Positions 31,871 to 47,272 of a DNA stretch of 64,000 nt are shown here, in pieces. Under the pieces are notes generated by a model, which saw only the letters and a program-made list of their open reading frames with translations, was not told the DNA's origin and did not search any database. Source of the DNA: Vespa crabro (lineage: Eukaryota > Arthropoda > Insecta > Hymenoptera > Vespidae). The stretch lies in NCBI RefSeq assembly GCF_910589235.1, contig NW_025813595.1, positions 3,472,001 to 3,536,000 on the forward strand, in the 5' to 3' direction. The first letter of the stretch is position 1. Every line of letters begins with the position of its first letter. Both the position numbers and the translations under genes were made by a program.

Positions 31871-34105
31871 TTAACAATAATAATAACGAAAATAACGATA
31901 ATAACAATAATGACAATGATTAACGACATCAATTATAACGATATAACGTTAATTTCGATATTAATAATAGCAATTTTAAAGATAATAAAGATAATAATAA
32001 TAACAATATTAATGATAATAACAATTATAGTAATATTAATAATAATGAAATTAACGATAACGACAATAATAATAATAATATTAACAACGATTATATGAAT
32101 AATAACGATACCATCGAGAATAATAGTAACAATAATATCGATAATAGCGATAATAACGATAATAACATTACTAATAATAATAAGAATAAAGATAATATCG
32201 ATAATATGTGTAATAATAATAACGTTTATAACGATAATAACGACAATAACGATCATAAGAATAACAAATGTAACGATAATAATGAATATAACGATAATGA
32301 CAATAATAACGACAATAGTAATAATAATAAAAACAATTACAATAATAACTCTAATAACTATAATATTGTCAACAATAATAACGATCATAACGTTAATAAC
32401 AATAATAATAATAGCAATAATAGCGATAAAATTGATAATAACAATAATCGTAATAATAACGATAATAGTGGTAATAACGATGACAACGATAATAATAATA
32501 ACAATAATGACGATAATAAGGATAATAACGGTAATAACGATAATAATAATAATAAAAATAACGATATTTACGAAAATAAGGATAATAATAATAACAATAT
32601 TAACAATAATACCGATATTAATAATAAAAAGAATAATAAAGACAGTAACAATAATAATAATAGTAATACTAATGTTAAAAACGTTATAAACGATAATAAC
32701 GATAATAATACTAACGGTAATAACGATAGTAACTATAATATGGATTATAATAATAACAATAAAATAGATAGTAAGGATATGAAAAGTAACAATAATAATA
32801 TTAATAACGATAATAACGTTAATAATGTTAATAACTATAATAACGATATTAACAATAAGAATAATAATAATAATAGAGATATTAAAGTTATTAACGATAA
32901 TAATAATAATATTAATAACAATAGTAACGAAAATGACGACAAAAACGAAAATAATAATAACGATAATAACAATAATAGTAATATTAATAATACCTATAGT
33001 AACAATAATAACGATAATGATAATAATAATAATTATAATAATAACGATTATAACGATAATTACGTTAATAACGATAATAATAATAAAATTAATAACGAAA
33101 ATTACGATAATAACGAAAATAATAATAGCATTAATAACGATAATAATGATAATAATAATAATAATAGTTATAACAATACAAAGGATATTAACGATAATAA
33201 AGATAATACTAATAACGATAACAACGACAAAACGATAAAAACAATAATAATGATAACGATAGTAAGGATAGTAACGTGCTAACGATAATAATAATAACAA
33301 TAATAAGGATAAGAACAATAATAATAATGAAGTAAATAAAGATTTTAACGTTGACAGCGATAATAATAATAACAATAATAAAGATAATTACGATTATAAC
33401 GATTATAAGGATTATAATAATAAAGATAATAACGTTATTACTAATAATAATAAGAACGATAATGAAGATAAAACGATAAAAGTGATAATAACTATCATAA
33501 CAAAAATAACAATTAAATAATAGTAATAATAGAGATATTAACGATATTAACGATAATAACAATAACGATAGTAACGATAATATCGATAATACTAATAACA
33601 ATATTATTGATAATATCGATAATAATAATAATAATAGCGATAATATCGATAATAACGATAATAATGATAATAACTATAATAACGATTATAACGAAAATAA
33701 TAATTACGATAATGACGGTAATAATAATAATAATAAAGTTAATAACGATAATTACGATAATGACGATAATATTAATAAATATAAAAACGTTAATAATGTA
33801 ATTAGCGATAATAATAATAGTAATAATAACAATAATAACGATAATAACGATTATAATGATAAGAACGATAATAATAGAAGTAATAATAACATTATTAAAA
33901 ATAATAAGTAAAATTAAGATAATAATGATAATGAAAATTATAATAATAGTAATAATAATAAAGATAATTACGTAATTAACGATAATAATAATAGTAATAA
34001 TAAAAAAATAACAATAATATCGTTAATAACGTTAATAGCGAAATTAATAATAACGATAATAACGACAATAAAAATAATAATATCGATCATAAAGATAATA
34101 ACCAC

Positions 34106-34146
<41 letters not shown>

Positions 34147-34162
34147 TAATAATAATAATAAT
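34106..34162 (+). repeat. AAT microsatellite with one interruption
   Basis: Two pure runs separated by AAA at about 34,143-34,145. Confidence 0.85.
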
Positions 34163-34267
34163 ATCGATAATAACAATAATGACGATAATAATAATAATAA
34201 TATTAACATTAATAACAATAAGAAAGATAATAAGGATAGTAATAAATACGATAAATAAGATAATATC

Positions 34268-34333
34268 GATAATTATATTAACAATATTAACGGTAATGTG
34301 GATAATAATTATAAATATATTAACGATAATATC
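34268..34333 (+). repeat. 33-bp cassette, two units
   Basis: Units at 34,268-34,300 and 34,301-34,333; the first ends GGTAATGTG instead of GATAATATC. Confidence 0.75.
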
Positions 34334-35488
34334 GATAATAATAATAACATATTAACGATAATAACTATAAAAATAATAACAATCATAATAAAGATAATTA
34401 TGATAATAACGATATTAGTCATATTAATAATAAAGATAATTACGACAATAACGATAATAATAATAACAATAATAACGATAATAACGATATTCACGATAAT
34501 AATAATTACAATTATAACGATAATAAAGACAATAATGATCATAAGGAAAATAATTATAATAATAATAATAATAAAAACGATAAAGATGATAATAATAGTT
34601 ACAATAATAATGATAATAACAATAATAACGATAATAACTATAATAAAATTAATAACTATGTTTACGTTAACAACGATAAGGATATTAGGAATAATAGCGA
34701 TAATAACTATAATTACGTTAATAATAATAATAACATTAATAACGATATAAACGATGATAACGATAATAATAATAACGGTAATGACAATAATAATAATAAA
34801 AGTAATAACGATCATAATTATAATAACGTTAATAATAATAACAATATTAACACAATATTTATAATAATAATAATAAAGATAAGAACAATAATAACAATAG
34901 CAATAACATTAGTAAACATTAAAACGAAAATAACGAAAATGACGATGACATAATAACGATTATTACAATAATAACAAAAATAATAAAAACGTTAGTATCG
35001 TTAATAGTAATATTCATAATACCTTAAAAAGGATAATAAATTTAATAATAAAGAAAATAATAAAGATAATAACGATATTATCGGAATAATTATAACAATA
35101 ATATCGATAATTACGTTATAAGAGGTAATAATAATAACAATAATAACGATAATACTAATAACCATAATAAAGATAATAATAATAATAATAATAACAATAA
35201 TAACGATACTAACGATAATAACGATAAGAACAAAATTAACGATAATCATAAGATTTATAAAAATAATAATATCTATAATAATGATATGAACGATTAGAAC
35301 TATAATATTAATAACAATAATAACAATAATAACGTAAATAACTAAAAAAAATGATTTAAATAAGATATTAACGATAATAAATAGAATAACAGTAATAACG
35401 ATATTAACGACAATAATAATATAAATAAAAACGATAATGACGCTAATAATAATAATAATAATAACGATAATAATGATAATAATAAATA

Positions 35489-35573
35489 CGATAAAGTCGA
35501 TATTATCGATAATAATATTAACAATATTAATGATAATATCGATAATAAAAGTAACATTATTAACGATAATATC
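35489..35573 (+). repeat. 33-bp cassette, two units with leader
   Basis: Leader CGATAAAGTCGATATTATC; units at 35,508-35,540 and 35,541-35,573. TATCGATA at 35,504 and 35,537. Confidence 0.85.
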
Positions 35574-35620
35574 TATAAGCATAAAAATAATAATAACAAT
35601 AGTAATTATAACGATAATAA

Positions 35621-35740
35621 GGATAATAATGATAACATCGATAATAATAATTACAATAATGATGATAATATCTATAATAATCATTATAATAATAATGATG
35701 TCAACGATAATGAAGATGAAAACGATTAAAAAAAATCATA
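35621..35740 (+). repeat. Module h, first copy
   Basis: GATAACATCGATAATAATAA, ATCATTATAATAATAATGAT and AATGAAGATGAAAACGATTA; pairs with 43,425-43,545. Confidence 0.75.
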
Positions 35741-36570
35741 ATAACGATAATAACGATAATATTGATAACAATGATAATAACGATATTGACAATAATAATG
35801 CAAATAAAAATAAAGATAAGAACATTATTAAAGTTAATGACGATATTAATAATAATAATAATAACGATAATAACCAATATAATGGTAATAACGATAATAA
35901 CGGTAATAACGATTATAATAATAACGTTAATAACGATAATAGTATAATAATATTAACGATAATAACGATAATAACGATAATAACGATAATAATAATAGTA
36001 ATAATAATATAGATAACAAGGATATTAACCTTATTATCGATAATAATAATAACAGTAACAACGATTATGACGATAAAAATTAAAATAACGATAATAAAGA
36101 TAATAACAAGAATAATAATAGTTATAATAAAGAGAATAATGATATTAAAAATTTTAACGATAATCATAATATCTATAATAACGATAATAACGATAATAAA
36201 TTTAATAGTAATAACAGTTATAATAGTAATAACAATAAAAACGATTTTAACGGTAATAATAATAACGATAATAACGATAATATCGATAATAAAAAAACAA
36301 TATTAACGATAATATCGATATAAATAATAATAACAATTATGATTATGACGATAATAACGATAATAACGATAATAACGATTATAATAATAACGATAGTAAC
36401 GATAATTGTATTATTAATAATAACAACAATAACGATAATATCGATAATAATAATAATAATAATAAAGATAATAACGATATTAACAACAATAACGATAATA
36501 ATGATAACAACAATAAATACAAAAATAATAATTATAATAACATTAATAACGATAATAATGATAATAACGA

Positions 36571-36865
36571 TAATAGCGATTTTAATTATAATAATAATAG
36601 CGAATATAACGTCAACAACCATAATTATGATAATAATAATAATAATAAAAATATCGATAATAATGATTATAACGATAATTACTATAAAAACGACAATAAT
36701 ATTGATAATAATAATGAAAAAAATAATAAAGTCGATAACGATAATAGCGATAATAGTAGGAGTAGTAATATCAATATTAACAATAATAATGACAATAAAG
36801 ATAATAACGATAATTATGTTTACGATTATAATGAAAATAGTAATAGTAATAATAACGATAATTAT
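36571..36865 (+). repeat. Module g, second copy
   Basis: Direct copy of 30,153-30,435 about 6.42 kb downstream, with AACGTCAACAACCATAATTA and the rare AGTAGGAGTAGTAATATC intact. Confidence 0.82.
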
Positions 36866-38810
36866 AATAAAATTTATAACGCCAATTATGATTACAACGA
36901 AAATAATAACATTAATAATAACTATAATTACGATAATAACGATAATAATTGTAGCAGTAATAATAATAATAACGATAATAACGTTAATAAAGAAAATAAC
37001 GATTATAATATTAACGATAATATCAATAATATCGATAATTATAATAACACTACTAACGATAATAACGATAAAAATAATAATAATAAATATAGTAACGAAA
37101 CTAACGATAATAACGATATTAACGATATTAACGATAATAATAATAGTAATAATAAAGATGATAACGACATTAACAATAATAATAATATTAATAATAATAA
37201 TAATAACAAAAATAACGATATTAAAGACAAAAATAATAGTAATAATAATAATAATAACAATAATAACGGTAATGTTATTAGCGATAATAATAATTAGAAC
37301 GACAATGATTATTATAATATCAACAATTCTAACGATAAAAACGATAATAATAATAGTAATTGTAATAATAATAGCAATAAAAACGATAATATAAGTAATT
37401 ATAATAACAATAATAACGACAATAATGATAATAGCGAATAACAATAATAATAATCATAACGATAATAACGAAAATTACGATAATACTGATAATAACAATA
37501 ATAATGGTAACGATAATAACGTAATAGTAATAATAGTAATTACGATTATAAAGATAATATCGATAATAATAATAATTTTTATAATTAATATATAATCGAT
37601 ATAAACGATAAACACAATAATATTAATAAAAACAATAAAGATAATAATGAAAATACTAATAAAAATAATAACAATAATAATAAAATTATTAACGATATTA
37701 TTGATTATAAAGATAATGATAATAACGAAAATAATAATACAAACGATAATAATAATAATAATATTAACCATAATAATAATAATAACGATAATAATAACAA
37801 CATTAATATCGATAATAACTTTTATTACGATAATAATAATACTAATAATAACAAAAATAACAATAATAACGATAAAAAATATAATGACATTAATAACGAC
37901 AATAAAAGTATTAACGAAAATAAAGATAATAATAATAACAATAATATCGATAATAACGATAGGAACAATAATAACGAAAATAATAATAATAAAAATAAAA
38001 ATGATAACTATGTTAACGATTATGAATATAATAATTATAACAATAATAACTATAATAACGAAAATAATGTTTATAATAATAACATTAATATTGATAATAA
38101 AGATTAGAATATTAATTATAATAACACTAATAACGATAATAGCGATAATAACGATCATAATAATAATAACAGTAAAAATATTAATAATAATAATAATAAC
38201 GATAATAACGATAATAATGATAATAACAATAATAAAGGCAATAAAAATAATATTAAGTATGATAATTACGTTAATGAAGTGAATAATGGTAATAACGATA
38301 ATAGCGATGACAATAATAACGATAACTATTATAATAATAATAAGAATAATAAAGAAAATTACGATAAATATCATAATAATAATAACAATAATGACTATAA
38401 TATCTATATTAGCGATATTAGTAATAAGAATAATAAAGATACTAACGTTAAAAACGATATTAAAGATAATAATAATAATAATAATAATAATATTAAGGAT
38501 AATAGAGATAATTACGATAATAATAAACGTATTAATAATGACAATAAGGATAATAACGATAACATCGATAATAGTAATATCAAAAATATCGATAATAACT
38601 ATAATAACGATAAGAATAAAATAATAGTAACGATAATAACGATAACAAATATTATAACGACAGTAATAATAACAATTATAACGATAATAACTGTAATGAC
38701 GATAACAATAATGTCGACAATTACAATATTATCGATAATAATATTAACAATATTAACGTTCATAACAATGATAACGATAATAATAAATATAATAATAACG
38801 ATAATAAAGA

Positions 38811-38975
38811 TATCAATGATAATAATGATAATAACGATAATGATAATAACGACATTACCGATAATTTCGATAATAATAATAATAATATTAACGATAATTT
38901 CGATAATACCATTAACAATATTACAGTTATTATCGATAATAATTGTAATAATAATAAAGATAACAACGATAATAG
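38811..38975 (+). repeat. Module i, first copy
   Basis: GATATCAATGATAATAATGA, AATACCATTAACAATATTA, TTATTATCGATAATAATTG; pairs with 43,715-43,880. Confidence 0.72.
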
Positions 38976-39461
38976 TGATAAAAATATTAATAAAAAAATA
39001 GAAAATAAAGATAATAACGATTTCAACAATAATTATAATAACAATATAAAGATAATAACGATAATAACGATTATACGGATTATGACAATAACGATAATGA
39101 CAATAATAACGATAATAATGATAGTAACTATAATAACGATTACAACAATAATGACGATAATTATAATAACGATAATACCGATAATAAAGATAATTACAGT
39201 AATAATAATAGTAATAATAAAGATGATAACAATAATAACGATTGTAATGATTATAACGATAATAATATTAACAATAATAACGATAACAACGATAATAAGG
39301 ATAATAGTAATAACGATAATAACGACAATAATAATTAAAAAAATATTGATATAAACGATAATAACAATAATAATAATAATAGTAATAATAATAAAAACGA
39401 TAATGACGATAATTACGATACTAATAATGATAATAATAAAAATAATAAAGATAATAACGGA

Positions 39462-39496
<35 letters not shown>

Positions 39497-40060
39497 TAAT
39501 AAAGATAATAATGACAATAATAATACGAATAATAATAATAATAATAATATCAATAATAAAGAAAAGAACGCTAATAATAATAGTCATAATATCTATAATG
39601 ACCCTAATAACGGTAACAACAACAATAATAAATAGGAATATATCGATAATATTGATAATGATAATAACAGTAATAAAAATAATAACAATAATAATGATAA
39701 TAATAACAACCATATTAATAAAAATAATAACTATAATGACGATAATAACGATAATAACAATAATAACGATAATTGCGATTATAATAAAATGATTATAATA
39801 AAAATTAGCGATAAAATCGATAATATTAGTAATAATAATAACGACAATAACGATAATAACGATAATAATAGTATTAATAATAACAATATTATGAATAATA
39901 ACTATAAGAACGATAGTAAAAATAATACTAGTAGTAAAAAAGGAATAAATATTGTATCGATAAAAACGAATTTAACGGTAACAATAATGACGATAATTAC
40001 GATAATATCGATAATAATAATAACAATAATAACTTTAATACCGAAAATAACGATTGAATC

Positions 40061-40210
40061 GTTAACAATAATAACGATAATAATGGTAATATCGATAAAA
40101 ACAATAACGATATTAACGATAATATTGACAATCTTAAAGATAATAATGATAATAATTTAAAAACGATAATAATTATCATAGTAATTGTAGTAAAAACGAT
40201 AATAACGATT
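40061..40210 (+). repeat. Module b core, copy 4
   Basis: Starts 11,303 bp after copy 3. Shortened on the right after ATAATTATCATAGTAATTG near 40,165. Confidence 0.8.
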
Positions 40211-40346
40211 ATAATGTAAATAATAATAATAACAATATCGATAATAACGATAATAACGGTAATAACGATAATAATAATATTAATAATATAAATAATAACA
40301 ATAATAACAATGATAACGATAATAACTATAATAATAATAATAATAG

Positions 40347-40580
40347 CGACATTATTAACTATAATAAATATAATAACGATATGGTATTAACGATAAAGAC
40401 GACAATAGTAGAAATAGTAATAACGATAATAAAAATAATAACTGCAATAAAAATTATAATAATAAAGATAATAACGATATTATCGAAAATAACGATAAAA
40501 GCAATAAGAATAATAATAATAAGAACAATAACAACAATTATAAGGAAAATAAACATAATAACAATAACGATAATACGACA
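40347..40580 (+). repeat. Module c, copy 4
   Basis: GATATGGTATTAACG at 40,378 and GAAAATAAACATAATAAC near 40,546. Similarity probably runs on to about 40,720 (ATTTCGAAATTA near 40,680 recurs near 58,344 and 31,950). Confidence 0.82.
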
Positions 40581-41458
40581 ATAATAATAACAAAAATAAT
40601 AACGATAATAACGATAACAACAATAATAACGATAATAAGTATAATAAATATATCAATATTATCGAAAATAACGTCCATTTCGAAATTATAAATAGCAATA
40701 TGAAAGATAATAACGATATTATCGAAAATAACGATAATAACGATATTAGTAGTAACAATAATAACGATAATAACGATAATAGCGATTATAACGATAATAA
40801 TGACAGTAATAATAATAATAATACTAATAAGAATAATATTAACGATCACAACGAAAATAATAATAATAATAGTAGTAATATTAACAATAATAACAGTAAT
40901 AACGATAAAAAATATAATAACAATAATTACAGATATAACAATTATAATAATAACGATAAAAGCGATAATATTAGTAATAATAATAACGATAATATCGACA
41001 AAAATACTAATAACTATAATAACGATAATAACCATAATAACGACAATAACGATAATAGCGATAATAACAATAATAATAATAATAATTACGAAAATAACGA
41101 TAATAACGATAATAATAATAATAACACTAACAATATTAATAATAGCAATAGTAAATATAATAACGATTATGTCGATAATAATAAAAATAAATATAACGAT
41201 AGTACCGATAATAAAGGTAATAACGATATTAATAGTAGTAAAAATAGAGGTAATAACGATAATAAGGACAATAACATTAAAGTTAATAACGGTAAAACGA
41301 CATTAACGATAATAACAATTACAATTATATAGATAATATTGGAAATAACGATAATGTCGATAAAAAGGACAATAATAATAATAATAATAATAACAATAAT
41401 ATTGATAATAACGATAACAACGATCATAACGAAAATAATAATAATAATAATAATACCG

Positions 41459-41650
41459 TTAATTAGGTTGATTACGAAAATAACGGAAATAACCACTATA
41501 ACGGCAAAATCGATAATTAACGATATAATCGATAATAACAAAATTAACGAAAATAACGACAATAATGACATTAAATATAATAATATTAACGATAGTGACG
41601 GCAAAAGTAATAATACTGTTAATGGCAATAACGATAATAACGATAAAAAG
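41459..41650 (+). repeat. Module j, first copy
   Basis: GTTAATTAGGTTGATTACG, AATAACCACTATAACGG, ATCGATAATTAACGATATAA, then GACGGCAAAAGTAATAATAC. Confidence 0.78.
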
Positions 41651-43424
41651 TATAATAATAATTACATTAAAAACGATACCAACGATAAAAGTAATAATAA
41701 TAATAACGAAAATAAGGATAATAATGATGTCAACGATAATAATAATAACAATAATAAGGATAATAACAATATTAATAATGAAGTAAATAAGGATAATATC
41801 GAAGACAACGATAATAATAATAACAATAATAAAGATAATAACGATAATAACGATTATACAGATTATAACATTAACGATAATAACGATAATAGTAATAATA
41901 ATAAGAAAAATAATAAAGATAAAACGATAAAAATGATAATAATATAATAACGAAAATAACAATAATAACTGTAATAATAATAACAGTATTAACGTAAATG
42001 ATGACAATAAATAAAATGAATTTAATAACAATAATAACAATGAAAATAATGGATATAATACATATATTAAAGTTAGTAACGATAATAACGATAATAATAA
42101 TAACAATAATAACAATAAATACGACAATAACGACAATAATAATAATAATATTAACGTAAACAGAGATTATTACTATTTCAAAGATAATAATAATAACAAT
42201 AATAACGATAAAAACGAAATTAACGATGATAACAATAATAACGATAACAACGATAAAAACGATAATAATAATCAAAATAATAACGAAAATAAGGATTATA
42301 ACGATAACAACTATAATAATAATAATAATAGTAATAAAGGCAGTAACGATATTATCGACATTAGCGATAATAACATTAATATCGATAAGAAAATTACGAT
42401 ATTAACAATTACAGTAATAATAATAATAATATCGATAGTAACAAAAATAACGATAATGACGATGAAAATAATAACAATAATAACGATAAAAACGATATCA
42501 ACGATAACAGCGATAATAATGATAATTACAATAATAATAACAATAATAACGATTATAACAATTATAATGCGAACATTAATAATGATAATAACTGTGATAA
42601 CTTTAATAATAATAATAACATAATAAATTATTATAACTGTAATAATCATAATAATAATAACAATAAAAACGACATAAAAACGATAATAAAAATATTTATA
42701 ATAATAACGAAAAGAAGGATAATCACGATGAAAGCGATAATAATAATAACAATAATAATGATAATAACGATAATAACGATAATATTATTAACAAGATTAA
42801 CGACAATATTCATAGTAATAATAAAGATAATAACGATAATAATAAATAATTAGATATAATAATAATAACGATAATAACGATAATAATTATAATAATAATA
42901 TCGATAGTAACAATAATCACGATAATTATGATAATAATAGTAATAGTAATAACGATTATTACGATAATAACCATAATAACGAAAATAGTAATAAAATTAA
43001 AAACGATACTTACGATAATAACGAGAATAATTATTGCAATAATAAACATAAATACGATAATAAAAATAATAATAATAACGTTAATATCGAAAAAAGCAAT
43101 AATTATAATTACGATAATAACGTTAATAACGACAATAGTAATATGAATAATAACGATAATAAAGATAATAACGATAAAAAAAATAATAAGTATAAATTCA
43201 ATAACGATACTAACGACAATAACGAAGATAATAATAAAAATAATAACGAAAATAACGATAATAATAAAAGTAATAATATAAATAATAACAATATTAAAGA
43301 TAATAACGATGCAAACGATAATAATAATAATAGTAACAATAACAATAATAATCATAAAAATAATAACGATTATAACGGGAATGACTATAATAATAATAGT
43401 AATAATAACTATAATAAAGATAAT

Positions 43425-43545
43425 TACGATAACATCGATAATAATAATTACAATAATGACAATGATAACTATAATAATCATTATAATAAAAATTATATTA
43501 TCGATAATGAAGACAAAAACGATTGTAATAATAATCATAATAGCA
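43425..43545 (+). repeat. Module h, second copy
   Basis: Direct copy 7.8 kb after 35,621-35,740, with GATAACATCGATAATAATAA and AATGAAGACAAAAACGATTG. Confidence 0.75.
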
Positions 43546-43714
43546 ATAATAACGATAATAACGGAAATAAAATTATCAATAATAACGATATTAACGAAAA
43601 TAATAATAACAATAATATCGATGATAACAGTAATAAAGATAATAATAATAATAATAATAACAATAATAACGATAATAACAATAATAATAAAAATAATCAT
43701 AACTATAATAACGA

Positions 43715-43880
43715 TATCAATGATAATAATGATAATAACGATATTGATAATAACGATGTAACCGAAAATATCGATAATAAAAATAACAATATTAACGAAA
43801 ACATCGGTAATACCATTAACAATATTAATCTTATTATCGATAATAATAGTAATAATAATAAAGATATCAAAGATATTAAC
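43715..43880 (+). repeat. Module i, second copy
   Basis: GATATCAATGATAATAATGA, GGTAATACCATTAACAATAT, TTATTATCGATAATAATAG in the order seen at 38,811. Modules h and i are neighbours here but 3.1 kb apart upstream. Confidence 0.72.
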
Positions 43881-44989
43881 GATAATAACGATAAAAAAAA
43901 TTGCAATTATATCGATAATAAAGGTAATAAATTTAATAACAATAATAATGTTAATGACAATAATTATAATTGTAATAATAAAGATATTAACAAAAAAATA
44001 TAGATAATAGCATTAATAATAGCGATAATAAAGATAATAATAGAAGTAATAATTACAATATTACTAATAATGAAGATAATAATGTTAATAATAGTAGTAA
44101 TAATGACAACAGTATTAAGAATAATAACTATAATAACGATAATGACGGTAATAATAATAACGGTAATAAGGATAATATCAATAATAATGATAACCATAAT
44201 GACAATAATAACGACAATAACGATAATTTTTATAATAATAATAACGATAATAACGATAATAACGTTAATACCGATATAAACGATAATAACGATAATCATA
44301 ATAACGATAATAGCGATAATACCGATATTAACGATAATAAAGAAAATCATAATAACAATAATATCGATAATAACGATAATGAAGATAATAATGTCTATAA
44401 TAATAATAATAATGATAATAATAACAATAAAAATTATAATAATAATAACAATAAGAAAGATGATAACGTTTATAACAACAACGATAATAACGATAACAAC
44501 GAAAATAATGATAATAACGACAAAAGCGATAATAACAATAATAATAATAGAAATAATAAAGATAATAAGGATATTAAAGTTTCTAACGATAATAATATTA
44601 ACTAAATTAACGATAATAACAGTTGTATGATAGGAACGATAATAAAATAAATAATAAAAAAAATAAAAACCTCAATAACGATAATAACGATAAAAATAAA
44701 AGAAATAATAGCAATGTTATGAATAAAAATTATTATGACGGTAATAACGATAATAATAGATGTAATAACAGTAATAACAATAATAGCGATAAAAACGTAT
44801 TTAATATCAATAATAATAACTATAATGATAAGATGGATAAAAATAATATCAATATTTACGATAATATCGATAATAATAATAATAGTAATAACTATAATAA
44901 CTATAATGATGAAAATAACAATTATAATAATAACGATAATAAAGATAGTAACGTTAATAATAATAATAAAAATAATAATTATAATAACG

Positions 44990-45320
44990 ATATTAAGTAC
45001 AATAACGATAATAATGTTGGTAATCTTGTCAATAATAACAATAATAACGAAAATAAAGATTATGACGATAACAATATTAATGATAATATCGACAGTAGTA
45101 ATAATAATGATAATGATAATATCGATAGTAACGAAAATAATAATAATAATAGTATCTATAATAACAATAATAACGATAATGATGATAATAATAGTAATTA
45201 TATTAACGATTCTGACGATAATAACGAAAATAACGTTAATAATAGTAAAATAATAACGATAATTTCGTAAATAACGACAATAATAAACGTAATAATAGCG
45301 ATAATAACGATAACAATAAT
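44990..45320 (+). repeat. Module f, copy at 45.0 kb
   Basis: GTTGGTAATCTTGTC replaces the usual GTGGTAATGTTAAG, but AAAGATTATGACGATAACAA and ATATCGATAGTAACG follow in the expected order. Confidence 0.6.
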
Positions 45321-47186
45321 ACGAATAATATGAATAATAACGACATTAACGACTATAACGTTAATAATAATAACGATAATAACGATAATATCGAAAATAT
45401 TATTAACAATATTAACGAAAATATCATTAAGTATAATAATAATAAAAAAAGTTATAAAAATAATAACGATAATAACGATAATAATAATGATAACCATAAT
45501 AATGATAAGAATGATCATCATATTAACGATAATAAGGATAATAATCATTACGATAATAACGATAATATCGATAAAAGTAATAGAAATAATAACGATTATA
45601 TCGATAATAATAATAATAATAATAATAACGATAATAACAATAATAACGGTTATAATATTAATAATAATAACGAAAATGATTATAGTAATGATTATAACTA
45701 TAATAAGGTTAATAACGGTAATAAAAATAAAAATAAAAACTTCAATAACGACAATAACAAAATTAGTAATATTATTAATAAAGCTAAAAACGATAATAAC
45801 GATAATAACGAATCATAATAATATCGATAAACACGATAAAATCGAAAATAATAATAAAAACTTTAACGATAAAATCGATAAAAATAATAATAATTTTAAC
45901 GTTAATAACCATAATAAAAATAATAATAATAGCAATAATAACCATAACAAGGAAAATAACGATGATGATATTAACGAAAATAACGATAATAGTAATAAAT
46001 ATAATATCGATAGTAACAATAATAACTATAATGACGATAATAACGATAATGATAATAACGATAATGAAGATGGTTATAATAAAGATAATATCTTTAATAA
46101 CGGTATTAATATTAATAATAATAATAGCGATAATAACGATATTAATGATAATAACGATAATAATAAAAGCAATTATAACGATAATAACAATAATTATGGT
46201 AATAACAATAATAATTATAATAGTGATAGCATTAATAACGATATTTACGATAATAATAATAATAATAAAGATAATAACATTATTAACGATAATAAAAATA
46301 ATAATGATAATAACGTTATAGATGATAATATCGATATTGATAATAAAAATATTAACGATAAAAACAATAATAATACTAACAAAATAACAATAATAACGAA
46401 ATTATCGATAATATCGATAATAATAATAGTAATAATAATAACGATAATAAACATAATAACGATAATCATAATAATAATAATAATAATAACTATAATAACG
46501 ATAATAACGATAATGACGCTAATAAAAAAATAATAATAGCAATAAAAACGAAGAATACGATAATAAAAATAGTAATAATAACGATAATAAAGATACTAAC
46601 GACAATAACGATAATAATAACAACAATAATTACGATAATAACGATAATAACGATAATGATTATAATAATAATAACGATAATATCGACAATATTAATGATA
46701 ATAATAACGATAAAAATGATAATAACGATTACAACGAAATTAATAATAATAACAATAATAATAATATTAATAATATTAAAAATAGTTAGTATAATAAGGA
46801 TAATAATATTAGTAACCATAAAAATTATAACAATAATAACGATAATAACGATAACAAAGATAACTATATTAAAGATAATAACGATAATAATAATAACAAC
46901 AATAATAATGGTAAAAAAGTTTAAGGGAAATAATAAAAATAATAATAAAGATAATATAGATATTAACGACATTAAAGCTAATAATTATAACAATAATAAC
47001 GATAATAACTATAATCACTACAATAATATTAATAATAATAATAATAATAACGAAAAAAAAGATAAAAACATTAATAATAATAACTATTATAACGACATTA
47101 GTAATAATAAGAATAACGATAATATCGATATTAACATTAATAATAATAATAATAATAACGACTATAATGAAAATGACGATAATAAC

Positions 47187-47191
<5 letters not shown>

Positions 47192-47223
<32 letters not shown>

Positions 47224-47228
47224 TTAAT

Positions 47229-47271
<43 letters not shown>

Positions 47272-47272
47272 T
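47192..47272 (+). repeat. AAT microsatellite with one interruption
   Basis: Pure runs at 47,192-47,222 and about 47,230-47,272, split by ATTAATTA. Confidence 0.85.

Larger units (their letters stand above)
32392..34560 (+). repeat. Long segment paired with 56.05-57.99 kb, first copy
   Basis: Shared landmarks in order: AACAATAATCGTAATAATAA near 32,437, AGTGGTAATAACGATGACAA near 32,467, AGAATAATAAAGACAGTAAC near 32,629, AATTACGATAATGACGG near 33,703, GATAAATAAGATAATATC near 34,250. The first of these also occurs near 22,577. Confidence 0.75.

Noticed and set aside
36218..37444. 408-codon open frame on the minus strand
   Set aside because: Pure Ile/Val/Asn composition from the triplet array; no recognisable family.
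43143..44003. Asn/Asp-rich open frame like those of Dictyostelium or Plasmodium proteins
   Set aside because: The sequence is the same array in AAT/GAT register, with no non-repetitive core, splice site or start context. The same register exists in flanks with stops.
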